Position numbers and translations under genes: made by a program. DNA of 64,000 nucleotides from Liolophura sinensis (lineage: Eukaryota; Mollusca; Polyplacophora; Chitonida; Chitonidae), in contig NC_088295.1 of NCBI RefSeq assembly GCF_032854445.1, positions 17,407,385 to 17,471,384 on the forward strand. The letters run 5' to 3'. Positions 1 to 14,665 of this stretch are shown piece after piece (position 1 is the first letter of the stretch; every line of letters starts with the position of its first letter). A model generated the notes under the pieces. That model searched no databases and had not been told where the DNA came from. It worked only from the letters and a program-made list of their open reading frames with translations.

Positions 1-406
1 TTGCACAGCGGCTATCGTTACAAGTTTGTTTGGTAGGCCGGCCATTTGAGACAAAGAGCCCACAGTTATGGCAGATTTCCGGATGAAATGGTAAGACGCG
101 TGACGTTTTGCACGGCGTGGCCCAAACCGGGTAGATCTGTCTTTGTGTGAGTTGATGCCTGCTCACGACACAAGCTAACATTAACGCACAAAAACTTAAT
201 TGTCAGACCAGGCTGTGACTTCCTTTCCTCTTACGTTATACTGTGTCTTTTTAAGACATAAGTTCTCCGCCTTTGCGAGTGAACTAAAAAATACTTTGTG
301 ATTGATGAAAGAATATTTTGTTTCAAGCTGCTGAATGGAAGCTTCGTCAAGAGCATTAAGACTTTTTCAACAAATTTAGTCGGTTTCTTTCTGTTTTTTG
401 TTTTGG

Positions 407-433
407 TTTTTTTTTTTTTTTTTTTTTTTTTTT
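407..433. repeat. 27-nt poly-T run
   Basis: An uninterrupted run of 27 T lies inside a T-rich stretch. It may be the rc poly-A tail of an old retroposed copy, but no element body is recognised beside it. Confidence 0.9.
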
Positions 434-454
434 GCTTTTGGGTTTTTTTCCCAT

Positions 455-598
455 TTCTCAAAATAGAAGAAAATGGACTAAAAAGAGCAAAAAGGGTTTC
501 ATGCAGATTGAATAAAGACTATCGTTTCTCAAAATGGAAGAAAATGGACAAAAAAGAGGAAAAAGGGTTTCATGCAGATTGAATAAAGACTAGCGTTT
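455..598. repeat. Two-copy tandem duplication, 71-bp unit
   Basis: The segment ending in catgcagattgaataaagac occurs twice, 71 bp apart, with few mismatches. It is A-rich and non-coding. Confidence 0.85.
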
Positions 599-1790
599 GT
601 GACAGAACTGATGGGCCGCTATTGTACCTGCGCATCAAACTGTAGGAGTGGTATTGAGCCTACAGGTTCCCGCGGGCCAATGACGAAGTCTGCTGCTGAC
701 TGGTTCGTGGATAGCTGCATTGATTGGTGAACAGCCTGGTAGCTGCGTCTCTTCCTCCATGAGCGTTCTCCTCTACTTCACAGTGGTGACTGTTCTTCGA
801 TCGGGTCACGCGCGTTATCCCTGCCAACAGCCACTTTATAAACTTGGTCATCCCAGCTGTGGGATAGCTTTGGAGGACTGTGCATTGATCGGACTAACTC
901 AGTATTTGTCATGAACAGGTAAATATCTTTAAATGCCCCGTCGTTTTAGAAAACGTATGCTAGATTTTATCAGTTGCGTGTGTCCGTGTATAGGGTATGA
1001 TAGTTTTACTTTGTCACAAGTTATAGATATTTTCCAGTGAATGTTTTAACTATATGTATGCTGTTGATATAATGATGGCGTTCGGGATATTGTAAACGTA
1101 CGATATTTGAACATACGATATGGCAACCGCTTGATCCCATCTCTAAGCAGCTTTGCTCCATTTTATGATCTGTAGCGCATCCATTAAGACAGAGGCCGAA
1201 AAAGCACTGTTGCTGAAACAAGTTTGCCCTGATGAAGAATTATCCGGCGTTCTGCGCAGGGACATCATGACAGAGAGCGTGTAAATATCAATGATGATGG
1301 AAGTCCTCTCGTTGTGATTTGCTCTGTCGCTAGACTCAACTCGGGCATATTTAAGACCTGTCCATAATACCATAATTCTGGTCCGAGTAATTCCGAAACA
1401 TTACGCATTTTACATACAAAAGAACGAAGTCGATTTATAGAAAAGGTAGGTGATTGAAAAGATCAAACCAAAAACTAAACATACCCGTGTCTGCAACTTT
1501 TAGTGTCAAAATGTATTTAAGGTTGTTCATGTTTGTGTACTATCTGTCATGGAATTTTGTAGTCAAGTTTTGCATGCTAACGTACAGCTCTTGACACCTC
1601 AGACATATACAGCTCAGAGATCAGTAATTTGTACTTGCAGTACTGTCTTCGTATTTCCTTGTGATTAGCCCGTCTACATGTTCATTGTGTCTGTACTACG
1701 TCAACCTCTTGGCATCCTCCTCAGACACATTTCATTAAGTTGTATATCTTTGTGCAGGATGTAAGCTTTACTAGTAGCCAAACTCGACCT

Positions 1791-1930
1791 TTGCTTACAT
1801 ACCAGCTTTCCAGCGGCCGAATTCCAGTTGTTATAGAATAACAGTAGACTAAGCTGACATTTGCTTACATAACGGCTTTCCAGCGACCGAATTCCAGTTG
1901 TTGTAGAATAACAGTAGATTAAGTTGACAT
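1791..1930. repeat. Two-copy tandem duplication, 70-bp unit
   Basis: Two adjacent 70-bp copies start with ttgcttacat at 1,791 and 1,861 and share gaattccagttgtt and agaataacagtaga. They differ at only a few positions, so the duplication is fairly recent. Confidence 0.9.
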
Positions 1931-4900
1931 TTGAGACAGAAATGAAATACGAAATTGTACACAAATTTCGATCACTAGCCCATGTACTGTTTGCATTATC
2001 ACTGATTTGTGAAAACAGATCCTTGGGGTTTACAAGCTTCAATCCATGTTTATCGCCCTCCATTAAAAACGTTAAACCATAAAACACAGCCAGCATCAAA
2101 GACTAAGCTTAATTTGTACCGGATTTTTTTATTCATTAAAGCGTCAGTCTTAAGAATTAACTTCCCAGCTCATCGTATAGTTACTAGCAGCCACCATGAG
2201 TTAATGAACAAAGGTTAGCGACATAAAAGACATTTTTATTTAGTATTCTCCGTGCTATTTACATTTATGCGTGCTCGCTTGCAGTCTGTCGGCGATGACT
2301 AAATAGCATTTCCATCTGTGGCCCAGCTAAAGATATTTGACAAATGAAACAGAAAGACATAAAAGCCAGTGGGGAATTCTGCCTGGAAGCTTTGAGAGGT
2401 CGATCATCGGACACAAAATAAATAACATTTTAGTTTTCCTATATTTCAGACCTTACACTGAAGATGACATATTGTTTAAATAAAATTGTCAAAGAGTGAC
2501 AAATGCTAAGATAAAAAGAATAGATCCTTACAATTTGAAATTTGTAAGCATTTACTATTCAAATCAGCAAACCTTTACATTCACGAGGTATTGTTTATTT
2601 GTGAGTTCATTGTGGTTAGATACCCGACCATGATCTAGTCCTTTTTTACATTTCTGCGATCAAATTTAACGTAAAATTCTTTTTCTTTAACTTGTTTGTT
2701 TGATCTTATCAAACATCAGACTCACATATACTTAAGTTATATTAGGGCAGCCAGCTTTATGGATAGGGTAAACAGAAGTGCCTGCAGATGACCACCTCTC
2801 TTTCCTACATAGGTACCCAATAAATCTTCTGATTTAAAATTACAGAAAAACCAACGAGACCTGGAATTGAGCCCACAATCTCATCGATCACGAGTTTGTC
2901 GGTTGTGGCCACAAAAGCGTGGTTTAATTAAATACGTTAGCGATGGTCCCGTAATGGCTCTTTTTCTTCGCACCTGCACTGCGGTTGCCGTATACACTGC
3001 TTCGTCGGTTCAAGTAGTTACCCTGGTTTAGAGCGACATAAATTGTTAAGGAAAGAACATGGAAAACTTTGACATCATATCTTTTAACATGACGCCAACC
3101 CTCTATATTTTAACATTGATCATTTACTTATCGATGAAAGTGAGGGCGAGACAAGAAATCCTCAGCGGTGGGGGAAGTGTGGGGAAGGGGGGCAAAGGTA
3201 TTGCAAATTTTAGGTCATGCCTTAAAACTGAAAATTTGATGATTTGATGATAATTACGGTTGCAAGACATATCTTAATCTTTGATAATCGTCTAGTAACA
3301 ACGTAATACATTAGCCTTGTTGAGAATGTGCTTTCTTTGGCTGTCTTCAAAGATTGAAGACATCCGAAGAATTTTCCAATATCTCAATCCACGAAGGACG
3401 TCTAGGCGTCTACCAGCGTATGTCGAGGCGTACAGTGTTGTATTCCTAGGCAAACCGATCGTTCACAGTGATTTCTCTTACACTATTAATATGGAATGGC
3501 GGATAAGCATTAAAGTTTCATGATGTTTTGCATTATTCCCGTGTTTCCATCCTCAGACCTCCGTGGTAGCACACATTTTCGCCCATGGTTATTTGTTTAA
3601 GGTGCATAATGGTATAAGCGTATGTCGGGTAACATTGTTTGAAGTGATACGCCACGACCGTTTCTTACACGCTTTGAAAGTTCCACCCAGGTGACATCGA
3701 TTTCAAATTCCTACAAGGTGCACAGAGCTCCAGTAATGAAATCTGCTCCACGTAAATAACAATTTTATCTACCTTTTTTGGATCCCCAGAAAAGGCATAT
3801 GTTATTTTAACACTTGAGGCAATTTGCCGAGTGCATGTTAACTTGATTTCGTTTAGACCAACGTGTGAAAAGCGCTGGCATTAAAGTGCTTCCGAATGGC
3901 TCGTCTACATATGCCCGAAATTGATACTTCATTTAATATCTGTCAATGTAATTGTGTGTCATCTCGGGCATGGCTTCGTTTCAGACTAACTGTATTTCCA
4001 GCTGATATTCCGCCGCCATCGTCCCATGTTAGCTTGGGTTAACTTTGGTTCATCGCCACGGGATCAAGTTATTACGGTTCGGACTTCTCGGAACTTAGAG
4101 CTCCTGATCGAATAACTGGGAGCTTCTTTACTGAAATTAGGTCCACAGTACCATAATGACACTCGCCACGTCCACGAATTCAGATTTTATTAAGATTGTC
4201 CAAAAATCAGTTGTTAATTAAAGCCGTCCAAATGTGGACCGACTATTTCAAAATCCCATGGACTAAGGGACGGTGTTCCGGCGGAAGTGTGGCCAGGCTA
4301 GATCTTTGTCGCCTTTGGGTATTGTATTACCGACTTGTCTCTCATTGAATTAATGCGCAAGGACAAACTCAATGAGTGATAGGATAGCCGCAAACTGACT
4401 GTCGAGGCTTCAAACTGTGTCCTCAGCTTGGTGGAGCCCACACATCCGCCACTCTGACCATTAGTACACGGATAAAAACATATTATTACTCAGCTTTCAT
4501 TTTGCAGTAAATCTTCCTGCCTAATGAGGTCTAATCAATCTGTAAAGCAAAGCACTGAATTAGATTTGCATATCCGGAAGTTAATAGGAATAAAGTGAGA
4601 TAGACGTAAGGTTAATTGGATGCCCAATTCATTTTTCCGCAAAACAGTTTGAAGCTAGCTGCCTGAAGCTAACTGATAAGGCTCTCCTGCTATTTGGAGG
4701 TATTTGTCTTGTGCATATAAATCTATGTATTATGCTTGAAAGTTTTTACTTTTCAAGTAATCCAGTTTTGAAGTAAGTATTTAGAAGGCCGCATTTCAAT
4801 TATCGCACTTGGTCAGGCGACACGCTATATTGGCCAAAGCTGTTAAAGTGCATGAATTAATACCATGACTAGCTTATATTACTTTGGGCAAAGAAAGAGT

Positions 4901-7287
4901 TCAGTTTTTTCATATCAGGTGTTTCTGAAATTCTGGTTTATCAAGCACACATATGTTGCATAAAAGATACTGTTCATTACAACATAGTGATTTGAGTGCC
5001 TCATACATCTGGCTGACATGAAAGTAAGTATAGAGTAATGACCTCTTCCTATTGTCTCGTGTTTATCCCGCTTCTGCTACTCATTTGTACCTTTTGTACC
5101 CAAGAGATATACTACTTAATCGCGTCTTAATGTACTGTGTAATCTTGCAGAGTCACAGATCCCTGAACAAACCGCTAAACTCTCTAACCACAAATGAAGC
5201 TTGGCCGGATTGTCTGGGTTGGCCTCAGGGAGTTGCATTAGGTGCCTTTCATCCAGCTATCAGCCTTTCAGACGTCATGTGACTACGTAATTTAATACAG
5301 CCTTGCGTTAAACAACAGTCACATGAGTTTTGTCAGATACCTGAGGAAGGACAAGGGGATCCTCCGGAATCTCTTTTGCTTTCTCCGCTCATAAGCATGA
5401 GTCTTGTTGCATAAGTGAAACATTCTTGAACACAGCGTTTAACTTCAAGAATACATAGATCTTACCCGAATCACGGTATTACGAAGACCGACTGCGGCAC
5501 AAAGACTACAATGTTGGTAATAAAAATAACAACTGTATTATCAGCAGCTTATCTCAGATGCTTATTCAGCGACACCTTGCTTATTATAGACACGGATATA
5601 TAGACTGGCGTTATCAAACTGAGGATAAGTTAACTGCAATATGGGACCAGCATGCTATTTGAAGTCACTCTGACCCAGAGAAGACAAGGAAATGATCACG
5701 AGAAGTAACGATGAGATTTGCTAATCGCGTTTCTCCGCGGGATTTTGACAGATTCCATTAACGATAACTACGGAAGGAAGCTGTGTACGTCAATTCTTTG
5801 AAGTTTAAAAAGCCGTAAAATTATGTCACCCACTAGTTCAAAACGTTTTTTTTTTCATCCCGGTTAAAGCCTCTGAGGAAAATAGCTCCACGCTGTAAGA
5901 GAGATATGATGAGAAAGTGTTGGGTCAAGATTTCCAGATACTGATTTGCCATGTTTTTCCATACTTAAGGCCCTTGAACTTTCGAAGCAATCTGCTGAAA
6001 TTGATGTCTCCATTGGGTGATCACCAGACACTGACAGGTCAGTCATTCTGACAGCCTTGAATCCCCAACATATCGGAGCAGACTCTTAGAAGGGCGTACA
6101 TAATACGGGAGTTTACTCAAGTAACTAAAGATAACGCATACTTTTGGCCATGCGCAAAAATCAATAGAATATATTAAGATACCGTTGATTATGGTCTCCA
6201 TAATTTTCTTTCAACAAATATGAGTATGTATATATTTGCAAGACGGGTTTCTTGATTCAGTGTTGAGGACGTTGGTTCCGATCTGAATATTCTGAATCCT
6301 GTGCGCCATGTTTTCTCCATAACATATATATTCTAACATAGTTTTTGTATCCCGCAGCAAGAAAAAGAAACGGAGAATTTTATATTTAGAACCAAATCAA
6401 TTATGGCAAAAATACACGCTTCGCGGTTCCTGAAAAATTCCCATAGCTGATGTTAAAAGACTGAAAAAAAATTTAAAAAAAAAACAAATTGCAACGTCAA
6501 ATAGAAATAAAAACACTGTAAATAAAAAGTAGCAATGTATATGAAATTTTTGCCCTATAAACAACCACTAAAACTGCATGAGTTCAAAAGTTGGATTCAG
6601 ATACATCGGTTGATTGAAAATGCCTATATGTCGTAAATCTTATCATTCACCGGATTTTGATTACCTGATATTTTTTCCAGTTATTGAATTGCGCTTCACA
6701 ATTTATCCTGATTGTTTGTTCATTTATAGTTTCCCTTGAGATGTCATATCAACTTCATCCTCACGAGATAAGATTTACGTGACATCTTGAAATCAAATTG
6801 AATTTGCAATACAATTATTAAGCCTGAAATTCATCTTAGTGGCCGAATTAATCCGTGATATCGGCTTTCATGCATAACACATTACGATTCATGGAAGTTT
6901 GGAACGCTCCATCTGCCTTCCGAGGAAATCATTTTGATAGATTGTCATTCATGGAAAACAGTTTCCTATCTGCCTTTTGAGCTAAGTCCAGATGCTGAAA
7001 TGGAATATATTTTGGAAAATGTGCAATAAATTGCCAAAAAAGAACGCTTGTAACGTAAACGTTGCGTCCAGGTAACTGCCATAGTGACTGTATGTCATGC
7101 CTCAATGGCAGACCTATAGCATGGACGTCGCGATACGAGCGCTAAGTGCATGCAAGAGGGCCTTGATGCGTATTGTTGCTCGATACTACTTGCTTAGGTT
7201 ACTTATAAGAAGCTAGAGTGTCCCTGTTATTCCAACATTTATTTCCACTATATGTTTATTAAAGCTCATAAGGCATATTGCAGCCTT

Positions 7288-7333
7288 GGGTGGTATGATG
7301 AGCGACTGTTGGGTGGTATGATGAGCGACTGGA
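7288..7333. repeat. Two-copy 23-bp duplication
   Basis: gggtggtatgatgagcgact occurs twice with a 23-bp period. Confidence 0.85.
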
Positions 7334-10020
7334 ACCTTGGCGAGGCAAACATTCATCATTGTTTTTCTCAGTTCAGTCAACTCTTAATCAGTGGAGTATA
7401 TCCATCATCGTGGTCATTTAAAATTTGCCGAGGGGCGAACACGCAAAGTTCCAATCAAAATCTAACTGATCTATCTATAACTATATGTAACATCTGAATT
7501 TGAGTCAACAAGAATTGAAGTCAATAAGAATTGGATTCAATAAGACTAAAATTGTTTCCTCCATGAGAATTACAATGTTTAGTTTACATGTTTTTAAAGC
7601 AGACCTTAAATGGTTTTAACTGAGAAGATCTATAGTATCAATTCAAATGGCCCGCGGTGAGTTAACAATATCCAGTGGATCAGAAATGCTTTGTCGCTTA
7701 TACAAAACCGATCCGCTGATAATCTCTATTAACAGATAACATGTATTGTAGCAGAAGGCATGACAAAAGTGCGGCATTTACGGTGAAAAATGTGTAGGCC
7801 TGGACCTACATATTCAAAAGTGTATAAGAAATTAAGCCCAAAATTAACTTTTGTGTAGACTAAAACACATTCGTTTTGTATAAGACTAAGTAAGCCTGGC
7901 TTAGCTATTAATACACTTTTGAATAACCCATTCAAGGACCAATTAGAGGAGTGAAAACAGAACACACAGTCTTAACAAAAGCAACAATGAGCTACCTACA
8001 CCTCAGGAGGAACTCAAGAACTTTTTGGTTAGAATACTTTTTTGAAATAGCGTATAATTTCAGCCACGGACAGAAAAGGCTATGTGAGAGCGTTTATTTA
8101 TTAGAAAAGCAATTGTCGAGAAAGCAGGTATTTTTGGCTTGGCGTCTTTTCGTCCACAATTAACCCGGTCCATACCCACCTGAGCTTCTCGTTCATCACT
8201 AGACCCTTATACATGTATTAATGGTATATTTCATACTTCTTACATAACCATAGTATTTGTGAATAACGACTTTTTGGCAGACCAGAATGGATGAGTTCTA
8301 TTTTCACATAAATAACAAAGATCATTAATATTCTCTCCGAAAATCTATGTAGGCCTGATTCTACGTTCCGACTACCAACGCGTTTACTCGGTACACGGTG
8401 CCTGAGCGTTGGTCGGAGTCGAATCCTAAGCATTTACTGAACCACACGAAGACGATTATGGGCAGAGGCCATTCTGTCAACTAGAAATGTATCTGAATAC
8501 TTTTGAGAGTCTATATCAGTTACGACTGAATTATTTTATTTTACAGTGTTGTGATGAAGCCCAAAGAAAACTTGACACCGAATGGCCTTATATATTTTAG
8601 ATATTTGACGCAATTAGTAGTAGTGTGTTTCCATGATATTATGCGTGGTTGCCCTCACTGGGCCAGTCAACTAAAGCGTTGTTTTCGATGAAGGCTTCCA
8701 TCAGTGATGTTTTAAATCCAGGTCTGGCTGCTTTGTTGGCGGCTTTAGGCCAAGAGGTTTGGGAGGTATCTGGCGAGGGAGACTTCTTTATTTTGGTCAT
8801 AATCCATAAATCCGAAAACCGTATTATCAGTCAAATATTTGTGAGTGTTGCGGTAGACACGAATCAAATAAATAAATTTGATGAAAACAACATGTCCAGA
8901 AGTGAAGCATTTCAGCATAAAGTATCTCAGTCGCATAAATTAATTCTGGGTAATCTATTGTTGTCTTCCATAGTCTATCGCTGAATTTATTTTTGTTTCG
9001 GAACCAATGGGCCCCATGGGGAAGATTAAAAGATTGTGGACATATACATGTTTCCAGCACAGGCTCGCTCAGATAAGACCTAGACAAAAGATGAACAGTA
9101 CGCTATCACTGGATACGTGGCATGATTATATCATGCTGTGTGTGGGGAATCCTAACCGCGCGGAATCCTAACCACGCGGAAGCGATATGAGAGGGTAGAT
9201 TTCCGCTCGGAGACTCTGATGTTGGTTCATCTTAGTTATCGGCGACAGCACATCTCCTGACACAGGGAAGAAATAAGAAATCGCCGCACCCGGATCATTC
9301 AAGTCTAGAATAGTACCTGTAATAAGACAAGTTGACAGGAGACGCCGTCACAAAAATTTGTGTTCAATCATATGCCTCTCGGGTAGAGAATTAATTTTTG
9401 TGAATGTGGATCAACGGACTAAAAAAACATATGACATGCTTCATGCAGAAACTAGCCGGTAATAGAAAAAAGTAACGCTCTAAGAATTCAGCATCTTTTG
9501 GTTCCGCTAAACTGTAGGTGAATGTACACTCTTCATGGCCTGTTGCTTTTAAGGTTTTGTACATCGAAAAATCATTCCTTATATTTTTGGTGACTTTGGT
9601 GACTTGGGTGATTTGCGTGATTTTGAGCATTCTAAAAAATATATAAGCTTCCTTAGCTAAGTCAACTAATGCGCTTCCCTCGTCACAACCGATTTGTCCC
9701 TGATTAATGAGGGAGCTGGCTGCGGTTGTAAGTCAGGAGGTTTTTCAGGTATTTGACAAAGCTCCGCACCCAACATTTTCGTCCACCCTTATAAAGTCCA
9801 CTTCCGTCGTACCACAGGTTTAAATAAACTACATAAGGTACATTGATACGCGTTCTATGCAGCCATCTAACGTTAGTTATTAGTGGTTAATTGTCGATTA
9901 AGAATGAGTAATTTCAAGAAATGTATGGCAATCTAAGATGCGACAGCATTGTAATATGGGTAAACTGCTACTTCCCCGTTAGCACAAAATGTTAAACTTT
10001 TGTCGTAAATGTGCCTTTGG

Positions 10021-10352
10021 AGTGAGTGAGTGCTTGGGGCTCAACGTCGTACTTAACAATTTTTCACTCATATGAATCCTTAGGGTGCATGCAATGTGCC
10101 TCCTTGCTGCAGGATGGATTTCCACCGCTTTTTATCCAGTGCTGCTTCACTGAGACGTCTTACCGAAGGCAAGTAATCCGCCCGCCCGAACCATTATACT
10201 GATACGGGCTAACCAGCCGTTGCACTATCCCCTTCATGCTGAACGCAAGGAAGTTACAACTTCCTCTTTCAGAGTCTTATGTGTGACCCGACCCAGGATT
10301 GACTCTGGATCTACCGCTCCCGAAGCGGACGCTCTGCCAACTGCTCTATTGG
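10021..10352 (-). mobile_element. tRNA-derived SINE, family 2, near full length
   Basis: On the minus strand this begins with a tRNA-like head (gagcagttggcagagcgtcc, then a B-box-like gagtcaatcctgggt) and ends in a body reading acgtcgtacttaacaatttt on the plus strand. The plus-strand block attatactgatacgggctaa is shared in diverged form with the copies near 12.1, 15.0 and 63.7 kb. Identification rests on the Pol III box-like motifs and on the repeated family within this window. Confidence 0.7.
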
Positions 10353-11943
10353 AGCCGATACAGCGCCGATACAGCGCCTTTGGAGTGTTTCGTGCAGGCG
10401 ATATATGTAGTCGTTATTATTATCGGTATTATTTTACACGCATTTGTGTTGTCTTCAAGATACTCTGTAAAGCCTGGTATGATGACTGTCTTCATCCCTG
10501 GTTACATATGCTAACTATTAGTTATGCAAGAGGTAAACTTTTAGAGATACCGTCCCTCTGGCCTCGAGATCACGCAGCGATCTGAGGATTAAGTGAAAAT
10601 TTCAAATCACTTTAAATTGTTCTTTCTTAAGTAAATACTGCGTAAGTTAGTGTAAGATCAATTTCAGCTAAAATAACGTAGAAGTTAATCATTGCAATCG
10701 ATTCTTGATCCTGGGCCTGTATTTGCTGGTCCTGAAACTAGACCTGTGCGTTTACATAGTAAATATACGATTTCTTGTCATGGAATATCAAAACTTCATC
10801 ATTAATTCTCTGACAGAGCAATTGGAATCCTTGCTATAGTTGCAGATGCAAAAGGCTAGGTTTGCTGTTCATGTTGTGAGCAAAATATTGCTATAAGCAA
10901 TAATCCGGACATGGCTTATTATCCGTCATTTTCCTAATCAGCCGCTGTTGTTTGAACTGCCGGTCATTTGCTGTACTAGCCTTGGGCTGGGCCCACAATT
11001 ACTTCAGAGCCGCAATGTCCTTTGCTATCATCTTCGTTGAAAGCTAGAATCTCCATGCTTTTTCTTTCGGTTATTACCATCGAACACCACTTACGACATC
11101 GTTGTTAAGATATGGTGTCGCATGTCTGGCGACTTTGAGGATATAAATACATACGCTGGTGTAGTTTAGAACAAAAACCTTGAGACAGAGGGGATTGTCC
11201 CGCGAAAAGGCTGACCTACTCACAGTCTCTGCGCCAACGCCTGGTAATGTCAGTAAAGTTGTCACAACTGATCGGGTTTGGCAACATGTAGCACGTTGAT
11301 GATGCATCACACCTCCCTGGCGTCGACTCCTAGCCATAAAGTTCCCAATGTTTGACACCAGAATTTTTACTGATCATTACCTTGCAAAGTTTGTACCCCC
11401 AAAATCAACGGTTTGTACTTGTTCAGAACCTTGAAGTAGGATTTTCACTTTAGAGATATTGGTTTCTGATAAGGCAGATGATTTTCGTCCACATCACTGT
11501 AATTTAGAACATTCATAGTTTTCTGGTATATCAGTTGATTTTTGTACCCCCACTAAATAGTCTGTGTTTGTTCAAAACACAACGTTGCAATTCATATAAC
11601 ATATTACATACACCTAAACAGATGCATACAATCTTGTGTAGTTCGGTTCAAATTGGCAGCATTACATTGTTATGTTTGAGCTTTAATTTTGACTTTTTTA
11701 TATCACTCTCCAATAATAGGAAGAACAGTGGTATATGACGACACATAAAACAGATGAAAGGCAGTTCTCTCACAGTGTCAGCGATAGCGTCACAGTTGGT
11801 AACTAAACTCATGAAGACTCGTGGTCCAGATGTATGTTTCTGAAGCTGGCCGGTATGATGTGCTCATTAGAGTAGTCTACAGTAGTCCTGGCATAGTCTC
11901 TTGATTATGTTTCCTTGGTTTTTGGAGATTAGAATGTATGTAT

Positions 11944-12230
11944 GGTTAGGGTTTTACGTCGTACTTAACATTTTTTGAGTCATATGACAACGGGTAGTCA
12001 TTAGGTGTGCGTACACATACTGTGTCTTCTTGTGGCAGTTTGAGTCAATGCCGCAAAAGTGCTACCACCACTGAAGTATGATAAGACATGACACCCCAAC
12101 CAGTCACATTATACCGACACCAGGCCAACCAGTTCTGTTTCCTTGCCATAACCATTCAGTATTGCCAAGTGAGGGTTTGAACCCAGGTCTCCAGACTTGG
12201 AGACCCACTTTGGAGCTCAGCAGTGTACAG
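11944..12230 (-). mobile_element. tRNA-derived SINE, family 2, diverged
   Basis: Shares ttttacgtcgtacttaacat and cagtcacattataccgacac with the copies at 10.0 and 63.7 kb. A rc B-box-like segment, ggtttgaacccagg, lies near 12,173. The head is poorly preserved. Confidence 0.65.
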
Positions 12231-14335
12231 AACTGAATAGCCAGATACTTATCTTGCATCAATAGTTCCTGCCAAAATCCCTTTGAAGCCCTTTAATTTG
12301 TCCATGTTTACTGTTCGTAATGTGTTTTGTGTACAATACTATATTTTTCATCAACGCATTTGAAAAGCCTTGTGGCAAAACAGCAGCTTTTCACGATATT
12401 AACACGTTTTCTTTTCTTGCTCTTATTGGATTTTTTTGGATCCTTGTAAAGTTTTCGTCAGAAAGAGGTGGCGCTTCGAAATGGTGGATCGATCGATATG
12501 GTCGAAATCGGAACCACCCTCGGGCGAAGTTTGGTCCTTCCGAGTCTTGGTCGCTCCTGTCCTTTGCTTCTGACAGTTTCGTCTGATTCCAGTCAACTTC
12601 TGTAATAACGCCTGCCAGGCAATGTCCTCTTACCTTCTCCCGGGTCAATAAGACACTGTTAATAGCGTGAACTCTGTGGAAGGACAAGAAAACATTTCCT
12701 CTCCGTCTATCTTAGCCTTCCACACGTCTCTATAAATTGCAGCAGACAATCTGCTTTAAATTATGATTAATAATCATATGTTTGATTTCAAAAACGGCGT
12801 TGTTAATAGCTATCCATTAAGTAAAACATTTCTGAACTTTAAACAATTCTTGGCTGAAATCCTGAAGGAAATTTTATTTTAAGATAATTACGGCCAACAG
12901 CAATAGATGAGCCCACTTAAATGTGTAACTCAGCTGACGGCCATCGATCGTTTAAGGCTGAACACATTTTGTGCTCAGGCATGTATTTTATTCCATTACA
13001 AACACGTCTTAAGAATTTAAGCATTCTGTAAGACGTTTTCTGTATAGTTGTGGTATCTTTAGAAGAAATATTGCATAAATTTGATACTAATTCTTTAGTA
13101 AGCACAGCAAACACTTTAATCTTTCTCAAATCTTATGTTAAAGGGGCGCTGCGGCAAAGACAAGGCATTCGCCGGATAAGTTACGATGTTCATGGCAACA
13201 ATCGTGATAGACCTTCTATTTCTTCTAAATGGGCGGTGTCCTTTTCTACTCCTGTTCTCTCTTGGTGCTTGTCGATGTGCAATTTTGACCCATTATAAAC
13301 CGAGACCACGGTCGTATATTTGAAATATCCTCAGGGACGCCGTGCAAAGAAATAAGAAAACCAAATTACACTAAAACAGGTAGCCGTTTTGAACTGGATC
13401 TTTTTTTTCTCTTAACTGTGAGGTATAGAAGACACACCGCAATTAGCTTAAAATGTCAATACAAAATTTGCCTTTTTGAACCCGCACTGCACTTTAATTA
13501 CAGTTTGCCTGTCAGCTGAATGGACACCGTTGAACTTTATGACTAAATCCAGGTCGTAAATGTTGATACACGGCGATTATATTGCTGTAGTAATGTTTCT
13601 CTGCAAATAAAGCACAGTAATAGTCTTAGAAGAACTGCGCTGGTTGAACCAATAATACGAGCTGATTGACTGTGAAACAAAAGTTTAAAGAACTTTTACC
13701 AAACCTCAAAGCGAAGCTTTAACTGTCTTTTTTTTCTTTTTTTAAACACACGTTTCTGAAAGATATCATTTTAGAGCGTTAACTTTTTATCACCATCCGC
13801 AGTGAATACGTCGCCATTTAAACGGACGTACTCATTCTCAGATGGAAAAAAAATGTAGGCTAACAAGGCAAACACAAAACATTCCGAATTTAAGGATGGT
13901 AACCCCTGAAGCATATAATCACAGATGCCTTGGCTTGCAACCAGTTAGTTTAAGGCAAATCTTGCACCTATGTCATTCAAAGTCAACTCATGCCTAACCT
14001 ACACACTATTTCACTTGTAATCCAAACTAACCTAAACTTGGAACATTTTCTTGATGAAGTTGTGTCGCGAGAGTCTTCAAATGCCTATTCGGCAAATCCC
14101 ATGCAAGCTATGGAAGTTGCTTCAAGATCAGTGGGACCTTGCGTCGGTAGTTTCGGTGAAGGTATAACTGGTTAAACATATTTCTTAAAGTGGTTAAATA
14201 ATACGAGTCTGTATCGTATCATATTTGAAACCTCGGTCTGCAGAGTTTACTGTCAGCACTTACACACAAGTTGAATCAGCCTTTCCTCGTATATTTCGTT
14301 GATGTTTTCATGAAGTCATCTACGCCATGATTTTT

Positions 14336-14665
14336 ATTTTATTTATTTGATTGGTGTTTTACGCCGTACTCAAGAATATTTCACTTATACGACGGGGCCA
14401 GCATTATGGCACGGGGAAACGGTGCAGAGCCCTGGGGAAACCCACGACCATTCACAAGTAGCTGACAGATCCCCCCACGTACGGCCGGAGAGGAAGCCAG
14501 CTCTGCGCCATGATAGTCATATATATAAACTGAGAGGGTTTTATAGCACGCCAGCGCGGCGCAATGACCCAGGAGCCTAACACCAATGTGGTCGCTGTGA
14601 GTTCAAGTCTAGCTCATGCTCTCTTGAGTATGGCGTAAAACCAATCAAACAAAATAAATAAATAT
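14336..14665. mobile_element. Two family-1 SINE fragments in opposite orientation
   Basis: 14,336-14,513 is the tail and body of a family-1 SINE on the minus strand (tail atttatttgattggtgtttt, then ctcaagaatatttcacttat). 14,546-14,665 is a plus-strand copy with a head piece (cgcaatgacccaggagcct), an internal deletion and an AAATAAATAAAT tail. The outer tails form an inverted repeat, attggtgttttacgcc against ggcgtaaaaccaat. This could be two insertions or a rearranged one. Confidence 0.75.

Larger units (their letters stand above)
599..10020. other. Intergenic stretch, no gene recognised
   Basis: About 9.4 kb of AT-rich sequence. Open frames are short (111 aa or less) and scattered, and resemble no family I know. 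Local structure is limited to a 70-bp duplication (1,791-1,930), a 23-bp duplication near 7,288 and an 18-bp duplication near 9,145 (ggaatcctaacc twice). A frame at 765-911 starts with a hydrophobic signal-like segment, but it is short and its stop lies just before a CAG|GTAAAT donor, so I do not call it a gene. Exons of unknown genes could be hidden here. Confidence 0.6.

Noticed and set aside
765-911. Small secreted cysteine-containing peptide starting MSVLLYFTVV
   Set aside because: A signal-like start and a nearby CAG|GTAAAT donor are attractive. However, the frame is only about 50 codons, stops just before the donor, and has an odd cysteine number and no homologue I know.
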